64,000 nt of DNA from Pygmaiobacter massiliensis (GTDB lineage: Bacteria > Bacillota > Clostridia > Oscillospirales > Ruminococcaceae), in assembly GCA_022778585.1 (NCBI GenBank), contig JALFTI010000021.1:62001-126000 (forward strand), given 5' to 3'. Under the pieces are notes generated by a model, which was not told the origin of the DNA, did not search any database, and was given only the letters and a program-made list of their open reading frames with translations. Made by a program: the position numbers and the translations under genes. This document shows positions 8,788-17,730 of this stretch, piece after piece. Numbering within the stretch: the stretch's first letter is position 1; every line of letters starts with the position of its first letter.

Positions 8788-9335
8788 ATGGAGTACCTAA
8801 TTTTAGGCCTGCTGATTCTTTCGCCGATGATAGGGTATCAGCTGCAGCAGTTTATTAAAAAAAATCTTGCACTTATCTGTTCGCACAGTGCGGGAAGTGT
8901 ACAAACGGCCCTTTCCAAGCTGGAGAAAGAGGGGAAAATAGCCGCACAAACAGCCGCACAGGATAAGCGGCGCAAAAAAGTGTTTACCATTACCGATGCT
9001 GGCCGCAATGCTTTTTCGGTGTGGGTGGCAAGCCCTATGCAGGCAGGGTAAAAAATATGGAACTGGCCCGCCTGTTCTTTGCCGGGCTGGCACAGCCGCA
9101 GCAGCGCATTGCCGCCATTCAAAATTATCTTTCCCAAATGGAAGAAACCCGGTTGGTGCTTTGCGCCATACAGGACAACTGGAACGCGCTGGATTGGAAA
9201 ACGCCGCCGCCGGATACCGACTGGGCGCAGGTGCTGCGCTTTCAGGGATATACCCTTCAGTACGGTATTGCAGCTGCCGAATTTGAGATAAGCTGGTACC
9301 GCCAGTTGCTTAAAAAATTGGAGGAACAGCCATGA
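8788..9335 (+). pseudogene. PadR family transcriptional regulator with a -1 frameshift
   Basis: Restored length about 182 aa, normal for PadR. ATG 8788 follows TTGGAGG. The N-terminal winged helix (MEYLILGLLILSPMIGYQLQ..., VQTALSKLEKEGKI) is intact and ends in frame 1 at SPMQAG-stop (9051). The C-terminal four-helix domain continues one frame back with VKNMELARLFFAGLAQPQQR... to 9335; at least one base is missing near 9046-9056. The C-terminal part overlaps the next gene by ATGA, showing that it was once one coding unit. The truncated 87-residue product would keep the DNA-binding domain but lose dimerisation helices. Confidence 0.8.
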
Positions 9336-10705
9336 ATATTTTGGTTTTAAACGCCAGCCCCAAGGGCAACTACTCCACCACCGTGCACACCGCGCTATAC
9401 CTGCAGGCGCTGCATCCGGAGCATACCTTTACCTTTATACCGGTGGGTCAGCGGATCAAACAGTATGAAAAAGACTTTGCTTCGCTGCGAAAAGAGCTTT
9501 TGCAGGCCGAGCTTATTTTGTTCTGCTATCCGGTATACACCTTTATTGCACCCTACCAGCTGCACCGGCTGATTGAGCTGATTAAGGCAGACGGTGTGGA
9601 CCTTTGTGGAAAATTTGCTTCGCAGATTACCACATCCAAACACTTTTATGATGTGACAGCCCACCGCTATGTGGAGGAAAACTGTTTGGACCTGGGGCTG
9701 AAGGTGGTGCGGGGGCTTTCGGCAGATATGGACGACCTGTTGACCGCACAGGGCCAAAAAGAAGCCGAAAACTTTTTTAAGCAGCTGATATTCTGCTGCG
9801 AGCATGGTTTTTTTGAGGCGCCTTTGCCCAGGGTGCCTAAAAAAGAGCGGGCAGTTTACCGGCCGGTGCTGCCCACGGTGCCCAAAAGCAAAGAAAAAGA
9901 TGTGGTTATTGTTACCAACTAAGCCCCCGATGATGAAAATTTGCAGAATATGATTGCGGATTTTCGCGCAGCCCTGCCTTTTGAAAGCAGGGTGGTAAAC
10001 CTGCGGGATTTTCCGTTTGCAGGGGGATGCCTGGGCTGCTTTGGCTGCGCAGTCACCGGAAAATGCGTTTATCAGGACGGCTTTGATGAATTCCTGCGTA
10101 CGAAGATTCAAACGGCCGATGCCTTTGTGTATGCTTTTACCATTTGTGACCATTACACCCATTCCAGTTTTAAATGTTATGATGACCGGCAATTCTGCAA
10201 TGGCCACCGCACGGTTACACACGGAACACCCATTGCCTACCTGATCAGTGGTGACTACCGGTACGAAAGCAACCTGCGGATGATTTTGGAAGGGCGCAGC
10301 GAGGTGGGCGGCAACTATTTATGCGGCGTTGCAACTGACGAAATAAACCCGGCGGCCGATATTCAGAACCTGGCGGATAGCCTGGTATTTGCTTTGCAGA
10401 ACAAGCTGTCCCGGCCGGCCAATTTTTACGGTGTGGGCGGCATGAAAATTTTCCGCGACCTTATTTACACCATGCAGGGAATAATGAAGGCGGACCACCA
10501 GTTTTATAAACAGCACGGAATTTATGATTTTTTGCAAAAACAGAAAAAGCGCATTTGGCAGATGAAACTGGCAGGCGCGCTGCTTTTGGTGCCATCCGTA
10601 CAAAAAAAGATGAAGGGGCAGATGAACCGGTATATCATAAGCCCTTACGAAAAGGTTATAAACCAAGTAAAGGAGCGGTGCAAAAATGGCGTTTCGGCAG
10701 ATTGA
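9332..10705 (+). pseudogene. Two-domain flavodoxin-like NAD(P)H-dependent oxidoreductase interrupted by an in-frame TAA
   Basis: One open frame except for TAA at 9920-9922. Domain 1 (9332-9919, MNILVLNASPKGNYSTT...) is a flavodoxin-like FMN-binding fold; domain 2 (from about 9941, VVNLRDFPFAGGCLGCFGCA...) is a second one with a CxxCxxC cluster and the FYGVGGMKIFRDLIY region. As I recall, clostridial relatives carry both domains in one protein of about 450 residues, and the sequence reads through sensibly on both sides of the stop (VVIVTN-stop-APDDENLQNM). A TCA-to-TAA change would explain it. Two separate proteins are the alternative. It overlaps padR (ATGA) and the CAT-like gene (20 bp). Confidence 0.75.
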
Positions 10706-11309
10706 CCGGGAGCACTGGGCCCGGAAGGAATATTTTGACCACTATTTTTCCCAGGTTCCCTGTACATACAGTGCGGTGTTTCGGCTAAACCTTACCAACC
10801 TAAAAAAGCAGGGGCAAAAGCTGTACCCAACCATGCTGTACCATATTGCCGCCCAGGTAAACAGCCAGGAGGAGTTTCGAACGGCGCTGGACAGCGAAGG
10901 AAGATTGGGGGTCTATGACCAGATACACCCGTGTTACACCATCTTCCATAAGGAAAATAGCACATTTTCAAACCTTTGGACCGAATACACGCCAAATTAC
11001 GAGGCCTTTTGCGAAGCATACCGTAAGGATATGGCCCAATATGGCCCAAATTTAGGGCTAGAGGCCAAGCCGAACCTGCCACCCAATACCTTTCCGGTTT
11101 CTATGTTTCCGTGGGCCAGTTTTGAAGGCTTTAACCTGAACCTGCAAAAAGGGTATGATTATTTGCTGCCCATCTTCACCATGGGAAAATACTTTGAAGA
11201 GGGGGATAAAACCCTACTGCCGCTGGCAATTCAGGTACACCATGCAGTGTGTGACGGCTTTCACCTGTGCCGTTTTGTGTGTGGCCTGCAGGAACGGCTG
11301 GACGGATGA
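10686..11309 (+). CDS. Chloramphenicol acetyltransferase-like enzyme (CatA family)
   Basis: 207 aa, typical CAT length. The catalytic motif HHAVCDGFH (His in HHxxxDG) near residue 185 is intact, as are the SMFPWASFEGFNLN and family-typical FxxxPCTYSAVF stretches. CAT trimers acetylate chloramphenicol with acetyl-CoA, but many chromosomal gut homologues are uncharacterised. The start ATG 10686 follows AAAGGAG and overlaps the oxidoreductase end by 20 bp, so padR, oxidoreductase and this gene form one transcript. Resistance is possible but not proven by sequence. Confidence 0.85.
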   Translation: MAFRQIDREHWARKEYFDHYFSQVPCTYSAVFRLNLTNLKKQGQKLYPTMLYHIAAQVNSQEEFRTALDSEGRLGVYDQIHPCYTIFHKENSTFSNLWTEYTPNYEAFCEAYRKDMAQYGPNLGLEAKPNLPPNTFPVSMFPWASFEGFNLNLQKGYDYLLPIFTMGKYFEEGDKTLLPLAIQVHHAVCDGFHLCRFVCGLQERLDG

Positions 11310-11532
11310 AAAGCCACAGCAAGAAAAAGTGCTTTGGTACTTTGTTTGTAAAAGAAAAGTTTCTTCCTTTTAGGCTGCACGGCAAAAAAGCACCGGTTTT
11401 TACCTTGTGTGAGCTCTTTGCGGCGGTAAGCCTTTAAATAACCGTCAAAGAAGCCTGCAGTTTTTTGTACTGCTATAAAAACCGGGCCTTTTGGGTGTAA
11501 AGCTGTTTTTAAAATGTGGAATACAAAAAATA

Positions 11533-11573
11533 AAAAAGACAAAGCAAGCCGTAGCGGTTTGCTTTGCCTTTTT
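11533..11573 (+). terminator. Terminator downstream of the CAT-like gene
   Basis: AAAGCAAGCCG (11541-11551), loop TAG, CGGTTTGCTTT (11555-11565), then GCCTTTTT; an A-rich flank means it could also act leftward. No gene was seen in the rest of 11310-11784. Confidence 0.75.
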
Positions 11574-11784
11574 CTATTTATAGTTTGTGTACGAAAAAGC
11601 CGTGGCCTAAAACCATCGCTTTATGATAAAAGATAGCGTTAGGTAAAATTTGCAAGCGCCGGCAGGCTTTGCTTTTTGAACCCCAAAAGACAGGCTTGAA
11701 GGTAAATCAATATTAAGGTTAAAGAAACCTTAGCAAAACAAACTGCGCAGCAGAGAAAAGTTTTGAGAAAACATTTTTGTGACC

Positions 11785-13428
11785 TCAGCTTTTTTGGTAT
11801 TCTTGTGCAAGCTGTTGCAAAAACGCCTCGTCGGCATAAGAAGTGGGGTCCACCGCCTGGCCGTCTTGCAGCAGAATCAAACACAGATGCGGCCCGGTGG
11901 AATTTCCGGTCGAACCTACATAACCGATCAGCTGCCCGGCGCGGACCTCGTCTCCCTCTTCTACCACCAGGGAGGAGCAATGGGTGTAAAGGGCTTGGCT
12001 GCCGTCTGCATGGTCCACCTGGCACCAGATACCATAACCGGTACTGCCGTAGTTGGTTTGGCTTACTACTCCATCGCAGGCGGAATAGATGGGGCTGCCC
12101 ACGGCGGCGACAAGGTCAATGCCGGGGTGATCTTCCCCAAAAGTGCGGCTGATACGGGTAAAGTCCTCTTCCAAAAGCGGAAACTGCAGATAGAGCGATT
12201 CGCCGGCACTGTCGTTTGCAGGGAGAAGGGCGGGGGAAGAGGCGGCAGTTTCGCTTTCCAGTTCGGCATCTGCACTTTGCGGCTGGCTGGCCGAAGGGGA
12301 AGAAGGGTCAGCTTCCGAGCTGGGCTTTGCGGCTGCCTGCGAGGAGGCAGGCAGGCTGTCGTTGCTTTGGTCTGCAGAAGAAGAGGGCAGCTGAGACGAT
12401 TCATTGGGTGTTTTTTTATGGTCCCAGGAACAGGCGACCAGGCTGCCGGCCAGCAATACCAAAATGGCCAAAACAGCAAGTAAAGGCCGCATTCTGTGCC
12501 GAGGGCGCTGGTCCAAAACGGCACTTATGCGTTTTTTAAGCGGTTTTGCACCGCCTGAAAAACCGGTAAGGAATCCATTGGCCTGCCCATTTGCAGCCAC
12601 TGTTTGCAAAAGGGTCATGCCGTAGGCCTGCCGGCGGTAAAGGGGCTGCCCGTCCAGCACCCTCTCGTCGCAGGCAATCTCCAAATCCTGCAAAGCAGCT
12701 TTATACATCAGCCACACAAGCGGGTTAAACCAACAGATGGAACAGGCGGCCCAAAACAGCCATTTGCAGGCCAGGTCTCTGTGGCGGTAATGGGTGGCTT
12801 CATGGGCCAAAATTAAATCCAAATTTTCAGAAAGCGGCGTATTTAAGCCAAAATAAAGGGCAGGACGCCACAACCCCGCCAGGGCAGGACTTGCCAGGAG
12901 GGGAGTTGTGTAAACCGGCAGCTGCCGGCCAAAGGCTGCCTTGACCTGTGCGGTGATGGAAGGCTGCAAAACCGGCTGGCGCTGGGCTGTAAGCTTGCGG
13001 CTGAATAAAAGCCAAAAGAAAACCCGACCAAAAAATAAAGCTGCTGCAACCCCAGCCCACACGAAAGCTGCAAGCTGCCAAAGATGCCCCAAGTTTATGC
13101 CGGTATACAAGGCCTGCCCGGCGGCGGCAGCGGCGGGGGCGCCACTAACCTGCGCGGCTGCCTGCTGGGGCAATATGCCTGCTGCAGGATTGGGGGTGCC
13201 GGCTGTGACAAGCGGCATGCTGGATGCGGCAAAGGGTAAGCCTGGCAGCGCGGCCAGCACCGGCGCCTGAAACGGCAGCACGCAGCGCAGCGCCAAAACA
13301 ATCCAGCAGCCGCGGAAAAACCGGGCCGAGATAACCGGTAAACGCTGGCGCAGCCATAAAAGCAGCATAATCAGCACCGATACCCAAAGCAGAATGGAAA
13401 GCAGTGTGTAAAACCGGTCAAGTAACAT
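11785..13428 (-). CDS. blaR1: BlaR1-like M56 metallopeptidase fused to an M23 endopeptidase domain
   Basis: 547 aa from ATG 13428 (GTG 13437 is possible). Residues 1-230 hold four membrane segments and the M56 zinc motif HEATH near 212. A further membrane segment (about 318-336) ends in LVACS. An extracellular Ser/Ala/Pro-rich linker (340-410) leads to an M23/LytM domain (about 415-550) with HPGID (HxxxD) near 437 and YTH near 486. The usual final HxH reads HLC near 517, so one zinc ligand is Cys. Classical BlaR1 carries a penicillin-binding sensor instead; here a peptidoglycan-peptidase domain replaces it. It overlaps blaI by 11 bp and is presumably co-regulated. Confidence 0.85.
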   Translation of the reverse strand: MLLDRFYTLLSILLWVSVLIMLLLWLRQRLPVISARFFRGCWIVLALRCVLPFQAPVLAALPGLPFAASSMPLVTAGTPNPAAGILPQQAAAQVSGAPAAAAAGQALYTGINLGHLWQLAAFVWAGVAAALFFGRVFFWLLFSRKLTAQRQPVLQPSITAQVKAAFGRQLPVYTTPLLASPALAGLWRPALYFGLNTPLSENLDLILAHEATHYRHRDLACKWLFWAACSICWFNPLVWLMYKAALQDLEIACDERVLDGQPLYRRQAYGMTLLQTVAANGQANGFLTGFSGGAKPLKKRISAVLDQRPRHRMRPLLAVLAILVLLAGSLVACSWDHKKTPNESSQLPSSSADQSNDSLPASSQAAAKPSSEADPSSPSASQPQSADAELESETAASSPALLPANDSAGESLYLQFPLLEEDFTRISRTFGEDHPGIDLVAAVGSPIYSACDGVVSQTNYGSTGYGIWCQVDHADGSQALYTHCSSLVVEEGDEVRAGQLIGYVGSTGNSTGPHLCLILLQDGQAVDPTSYADEAFLQQLAQEYQKS

Positions 13429-13807
13429 GGTTTTCACCCGCCTTTTGAATCATTTGGGCAATTTCGGCCAGGTCCTGGTCGGTCAGCTGGCCGCATTCCA
13501 CCAGCGAAGCTACCATCTGCTTGGCAGAATTTTGGTAGTACCGGCTGAGCAGGCTGCTGGTTTCCTTGCGGCGATATTCTGCCTGGGAAACCAACGCCCG
13601 GTACAGCGTAAACCGGCCTTCCCGGCTGCATTCCACAAAACCTTTCTGTTCCAGCCGGCTTAAAAGGACCTTTAAGGTGGAAAGGGTCCACTGCTTTTGG
13701 GCGCTGACCTCCTGCCACAGCTGTGCGGTGCGCACAGGCTGGGTGTGGCGCCACAGGCACAGCATGACCTCCAGCTCCGACTCGGGCAGAGTAATGGGGT
13801 GTGTCAT
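13418..13807 (-). CDS. blaI: BlaI/MecI/CopY family repressor
   Basis: 129 aa. ATG 13807 is preferred because AAAGGAG lies 7 bp upstream; the in-frame extension to 13831 would start before it. The winged helix ITLPESELEVMLCLWRH with recognition segment WTLSTLKVLLSRLEQKGFV is diagnostic. The C-terminal helical dimerisation half (about 85-129) is the part cleaved by the partner protease in known systems. Two TACAnnTGT-type operators precede it. It pairs with the M56-M23 protein, suggesting a cell-wall-damage response. Confidence 0.9.
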   Translation of the reverse strand: MTHPITLPESELEVMLCLWRHTQPVRTAQLWQEVSAQKQWTLSTLKVLLSRLEQKGFVECSREGRFTLYRALVSQAEYRRKETSSLLSRYYQNSAKQMVASLVECGQLTDQDLAEIAQMIQKAGENHVT

Positions 13808-13841
13808 AACCAGGCTCCTTTCAAAAGACAAAACATTCAGC

Positions 13842-13889
13842 TACATTTGTCGCTGAAAAGAGGATACCATATTGAGTTACAAATGTCAA
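13842..13889 (-). promoter_or_regulatory. blaI-blaR1 promoter with two BlaI/CopY-type operators
   Basis: On the minus strand, -35 TTGACA (13884-13889) and -10 TATCCT (13861-13866) have a 17 bp spacer. Two operators, TACAAATGTC (13878-13887, over the -35) and TACATTTGTC (13842-13851, just past the start point), each match the TACAnnTGTA BlaI/CopY consensus at 7 of 8 fixed positions. Confidence 0.85.
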
Positions 13890-14156
13890 TGAATTTTTTT
13901 CACTTTCAGGTCGGCATAAAAAGGCCGAATGCAAAACGCTTTTGCCGGAAAGAAAGGGTGGCCGTGGTATGTAAAACACAAAAGCAACCGTTGCCCCAAA
14001 ACCTTGGCATAAACAGCAAAAGCAAAACCGGCCGCTGCCCGGCAAAGAAAGGTTTTATTCGGTTTTGCCCGCTGTTGAAAGGCCTGCAGCCAAAATGGCA
14101 GGTTTTGGCGCTGCCAAAGCCCGCCATTAAAAAAGCGCATAAGCAGCAGGGCGCAT
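13890..14156. other. Non-coding stretch between blaI and rlmI
   Basis: No convincing gene. Open frames here have no ribosome binding site and a composition (Lys/Gln/Pro-rich in one frame, Cys/Phe-rich in the other) unlike the neighbours. Confidence 0.5.
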
Positions 14157-14211
14157 AAAAAAGCCGCCGGCAAGGCAAAGGGCCAAAAGCCTTTTGCCTT
14201 TGCCGAGCGGC
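14157..14211 (-). terminator. Terminator of rlmI
   Basis: On the minus strand a long imperfect GC-rich stem (arms about 14194-14211 and 14163-14180, core GGCAAAGG/CCTTTGCC) is followed by TTTTTT (14157-14162). It lies about 40 bp after the rlmI stop. Confidence 0.7.
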
Positions 14212-14253
14212 TATTTTAAAGCAAGGCGGCGCAAAACGCAGCCCAAAATCGTG

Positions 14254-15492
14254 TTACACCACCTGGAACAGGTAGAATTTTAAGTAGTTTGTCTCCTCCA
14301 CATTCCACAAAATGGGGTGGTCAGGGGCCTGCTGGCGGGCTTCCAGCTGGCGCAGCTGCACACCGGCGTCGGCCGCGGCGCTTTGCAGCATGCGGCAAAA
14401 AAGTGCCTCGCTTGCAAAATGGGAGCAGGAGCAGGTGGCCAAATACCCACCCCGGGGCAGAAGCTTCATGGCCCGCAGGTTAATTTCCTTATAGCCGCGC
14501 AGTGCGCTGTCAATGGTTTTGCGGGATTTGGTAAAAGCGGGCGGGTCCAAAATAATAAAGTCATACGGGTGTCCGCCGCCGGCTTCCAAACGGGGCAGCA
14601 GGTCGAACACATTTTCGGCCAAAAAATCCATTCGGTCGGCAAGGCCGTTGCGCAGCGCGTTTTGGCGGGCCAATTCCACCGCCGCCTGAGATACATCTAC
14701 TGCCGTAACATGCTCGGCGCCGCCCTTTGCGGCATTCAGCGCGAAGGAACCGGTATGAGTAAAACAGTCCAGCACCCGCTTGCCGCGGGCAAGCTGTGCC
14801 ACCGCCTGCCGGTTATATTTTTGGTCCAGGAAAAAACCGGTTTTCTGGCCGTTTTCAAAATCCACCAAATAGCGCACGCCGTTTTCGCAAATTTCGGTTA
14901 CGGTTTTGCTGGGGGGCATCTGGCCGGCAATGGGAAACCAGCCTTTGCCCTCGCTCAGGCCTTCCCGCAGCCGCAGCGCCACATCGTTGCGCTCAAAAAT
15001 GCCCGCAATTTTTATCCCGTCCGCCTGCAAAATTTCCAAAAGCGCGGCAAAAAGCATGGGCTTAAGGCGCTCTATTCCAACCGATAAGGTTTGGGTTACC
15101 AGTACCTCTTCAAAACGGTCCACTGTAAGGCCGGGCAAAAAGTCTGCCTCGCCAAAAACAATGCGGCAGCAGCTAAGCTCTTCCGGGCGCAGCACAGCCT
15201 TGCGGTAGTCCCACGCATACTGCAGCCGCCTTTTCCAAAAGGCCTGGTCAAACCGGTCGTTGGCATTGCGGGAGAAAAGGCGCACCCGAATGCGGCTTTC
15301 GGCACTGTAAAAGCCGGTGCCGATATAGCGGCCCTTTTCGGTTACCACATCCACCAGGCCGCCGTTTTCGGCAGGAGGTGCGGGCAGCACCGAAAGAACC
15401 TCGCCTTCGTACACCCACGGGTGGCCGGCGGCAAGGCTGCGCTGTGCTTTGGGGGTAACGGTAACCTGCGGGTAGGCTCTTGCTTGTTTCAT
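14254..15492 (-). CDS. rlmI: 23S rRNA (cytosine-C5) methyltransferase, RlmI family
   Basis: 412 aa from ATG 15492 (AAAGGAT upstream). The N-terminal PUA domain (about 1-80, including HPWVYEGEV) is followed by a bridging region and a Rossmann methyltransferase domain with the SAM motif VLDCFTHTGSFALNAA near 225. Motif IV DPPAFTKS and motif VI TCSCSHF, which carries the catalytic cysteine region of m5C enzymes, are present. In E. coli RlmI methylates C1962 of 23S rRNA. Transcribed alone, with a terminator behind it. Confidence 0.92.
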   Translation of the reverse strand: MKQARAYPQVTVTPKAQRSLAAGHPWVYEGEVLSVLPAPPAENGGLVDVVTEKGRYIGTGFYSAESRIRVRLFSRNANDRFDQAFWKRRLQYAWDYRKAVLRPEELSCCRIVFGEADFLPGLTVDRFEEVLVTQTLSVGIERLKPMLFAALLEILQADGIKIAGIFERNDVALRLREGLSEGKGWFPIAGQMPPSKTVTEICENGVRYLVDFENGQKTGFFLDQKYNRQAVAQLARGKRVLDCFTHTGSFALNAAKGGAEHVTAVDVSQAAVELARQNALRNGLADRMDFLAENVFDLLPRLEAGGGHPYDFIILDPPAFTKSRKTIDSALRGYKEINLRAMKLLPRGGYLATCSCSHFASEALFCRMLQSAAADAGVQLRQLEARQQAPDHPILWNVEETNYLKFYLFQVV

Positions 15493-15606
15493 GCACAAAT
15501 CCTTTCGTATAAGGGGGTATGTAAAATGTGTGGTTAAATGCACGCAAAGCAAAACAGTTTACCTGCGTGCAGGCAAAAATGCTGCAAAATATGCCAGCGG
15601 CAAAAG

Positions 15607-16192
15607 TTAAAGATTTTGGCGCAGTACCCGGCAGGGGTTGCCGCAGGCTACCACCTGGCTGGGAATGGAATGGGTGACTACACTGCCCGCACCAATAACG
15701 GTATTGTCCCCGATGGTGACGCCGGGCAGCAAAATAGCCCCTCCGCCAATCCACACATTGTTGCCAATGGTTACCGGCGCGGTGATGGTTTCACAAAAGG
15801 CAAAGCCGCCTTCCGGCAAAGGGTGGGAAAAACGCTGGGCTGGGTTCAGCGGGTGGTAGGAGGTATAGATCTGCACATTGGGGGGTAATGAGCGCATTGT
15901 CGCCAATGATAATGCGGTTATCGTCCAGAAAGGTACAGTTCATGTTTACTTCGCGGTTGTTGCCAAACTGGATATTATCGCCGTAATCCACATAAAAGGG
16001 TGGCGTGATCCAAAGGTTTGCACCGTGCTTGCCTCAAAGCAGGTCCAAAATGCGTTCTTTTTCGGCCAAATCAGCCGAAGGGATTTGGTTATAAGTGCGC
16101 ACCAGGTCCTTGGCAAGGTGCCAGCGCGCCAAAAGCTCTGGGTCGGAACAGTCGTAAGGCAGGCCAGCAAGCATTTTTTCCCGTTCTGTCAT
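15607..16192 (-). pseudogene. Maltose O-acetyltransferase family (LbetaH) pseudogene
   Basis: Restored length about 194 aa, normal for Maa/galactoside acetyltransferases. ATG 16192 follows AAAGGAG and encodes MTEREKMLAGLPYDCSDPEL... An in-frame TGA at 16034-16036 interrupts it after ILDLL; the frame continues as GKHGANLWITPPFYVDYGDN, then needs loss of one C from a run of six C (about 15891-15896) to continue as PNVQIYTSYHPLNP with hexapeptide repeats (TIGNNVWIGGGAILLPGVTI) to 15607. Two independent lesions make it a confident pseudogene. The intact family acetylates sugars with acetyl-CoA. Confidence 0.85.
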
Positions 16193-16246
16193 AGAAAAAA
16201 CTCCTTTTAAAACGGTGTGCAAAAGGCCCTATTTGGCAGCGGTTTA

Positions 16247-16867
16247 TCAGCGAATAAAATTGGTGGAAATTTTTGCTTCCGGCTCGGGCGGAAGAATATG
16301 GGCGCTGCGGCCTGCTTCTATTAAACGCATCAGCCAGGTCATTTCGTCGGCCAGCGTGCGCAGAATCTGCAGCCCCTCCTTGTCCTGCAAAACCTCGGCG
16401 GGGGTATTTCCATGCACCATGTTCCAATACTGGGACGAAACAATGGGCATGCGGCTGATGGAAAAATACTTATTCAGCTCATCCATGGTAACGGTGGTGC
16501 CGGCCCGGCGGGCGCTTACCACGGCGGCCGCGGGCTTATGGGCAAAACGCTCCCGCCTACAGTAAAACAGCCGGTCCAGCGCAGCAATAAGCGAACCGTT
16601 TGCCGAAGCAAAGTAAACAGGGCTGCCCACCACAAAGCCGTCTGCTGCGGCAAGCTTGTCGGAAAGTTCGGCCACAAGGTCCTGCTGGACGCACCGGCCA
16701 AGCTTTACACAGGCCCCGCACCCGGTGCAGCCGGCCACCGGCTTTGCACCCAGCTGGAAAATTTCGCATTCTACCTCGTTTTGTTCAAACCGGTCGGCCA
16801 TATGCCGCAAAGCGGTGTAGGTGCAGCCTGCAGAATGGGGGCTGCCGTTCAGCATTAAAACCTTCAT
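16247..16867 (-). CDS. NADPH-dependent FMN reductase / flavodoxin family protein
   Basis: 206 aa. The N-terminal MKVLMLNGSPHSAGCTYTAL is the FMN phosphate-binding loop of flavodoxin-like reductases; GCTGCGACVKLGRCVQQD is the Cys cluster often present in clostridial members (GxCxxCxxC-type). The GSPVYFASANGSLIAALDR motif binds the flavin ring. ATG 16867 follows GGGAGG. Likely a soluble quinone/flavin oxidoreductase. It lies 55 bp upstream of the broken acetyltransferase and downstream of the sirtuin gene on the same strand. Confidence 0.88.
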   Translation of the reverse strand: MKVLMLNGSPHSAGCTYTALRHMADRFEQNEVECEIFQLGAKPVAGCTGCGACVKLGRCVQQDLVAELSDKLAAADGFVVGSPVYFASANGSLIAALDRLFYCRRERFAHKPAAAVVSARRAGTTVTMDELNKYFSISRMPIVSSQYWNMVHGNTPAEVLQDKEGLQILRTLADEMTWLMRLIEAGRSAHILPPEPEAKISTNFIR

Positions 16868-16914
16868 ATAAAGTCCTCCCTGTTTTGGTGTGCTGCAAAA
16901 AATGCAAAGCCTGG

Positions 16915-17622
16915 TTACTGGCCTCCTAAAATTTCGCCAATCGGGCCGTGGAATACATAGTCCGCCCGCCGGTCGGCAGGGGTGGAGGTTTTATTGATAA
17001 CCACCAGTTTGTTGCCATGGTAGTAGTCGATTAACCCGGCCGCCGGGTACACCGCCAGCGATGTGCCGCCCACAATCAAAAGATCTGCCCGGGCAATGGC
17101 GTTGATTGCACGGGTAAGGGTTACGGTGTCCAACCCTTCTTCGTATAAAACCACATCCGGCTTAATAATGCCGCCGCAGCTGCAGCGGGGAATGCCAGAA
17201 CTGTCTTTTATGTACCGGGCATCGTACTGTTTGCCGCAGCTGGTACAGTAGTTGCGCAGCACGCTGCCGTGCAGCTCCAGCACATTTTGGCTGCCGGCGG
17301 CCTGGTGCAGCCCGTCAATATTCTGGGTAATAACCGCCAAAAGCTTTCCTTCCTGTTCCAGCCGGGCCAGTGTAAGGTGGGCAGAGTTGGGCTTTGCGTT
17401 TAAAACCAGCATTTTATCCCGGTAAAATTTGTAAAATTCCTCGGTATGGCTGCAAAAAAAGCTGTGGCTTAAAATGGTTTCGGGCGGAAAATCATAGGTT
17501 TGGTGGTACAGCCCATCCACACTGCGAAAGTCCGGAATACCGCTTTCGGTGGAAACCCCGGCCCCGCCGAAAAATACAATGCGATTGCTCGCTTCGATTA
17601 GCTGGCGCAGCGTTTTTTCCAT
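16915..17622 (-). CDS. cobB: NAD-dependent protein deacylase, SIR2 family
   Basis: 235 aa bacterial sirtuin. NAD-binding GGAGVSTESGIPDFRS near 20, TQNIDGLHQAAG near 105 and catalytic ELHGSV near 122 are present. The zinc module has CTSCG and CSCGG (C-x-C for the second pair). ATG 17622 follows AAAGGAGG. Removes acyl groups from lysines with NAD+. Transcribed leftward with the flavodoxin gene. Confidence 0.95.
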   Translation of the reverse strand: MEKTLRQLIEASNRIVFFGGAGVSTESGIPDFRSVDGLYHQTYDFPPETILSHSFFCSHTEEFYKFYRDKMLVLNAKPNSAHLTLARLEQEGKLLAVITQNIDGLHQAAGSQNVLELHGSVLRNYCTSCGKQYDARYIKDSSGIPRCSCGGIIKPDVVLYEEGLDTVTLTRAINAIARADLLIVGGTSLAVYPAAGLIDYYHGNKLVVINKTSTPADRRADYVFHGPIGEILGGQ

Positions 17623-17730
17623 GCAAATACCTCCTTTGCGGTGCTGGTTTAGGGTGTTTTGTGCAGGCCGGTTGGCCTTTTTGTTTATTATACTGCAAAC
17701 GGTCCTGCCGGCGCAAACACCGGGTTGGGG

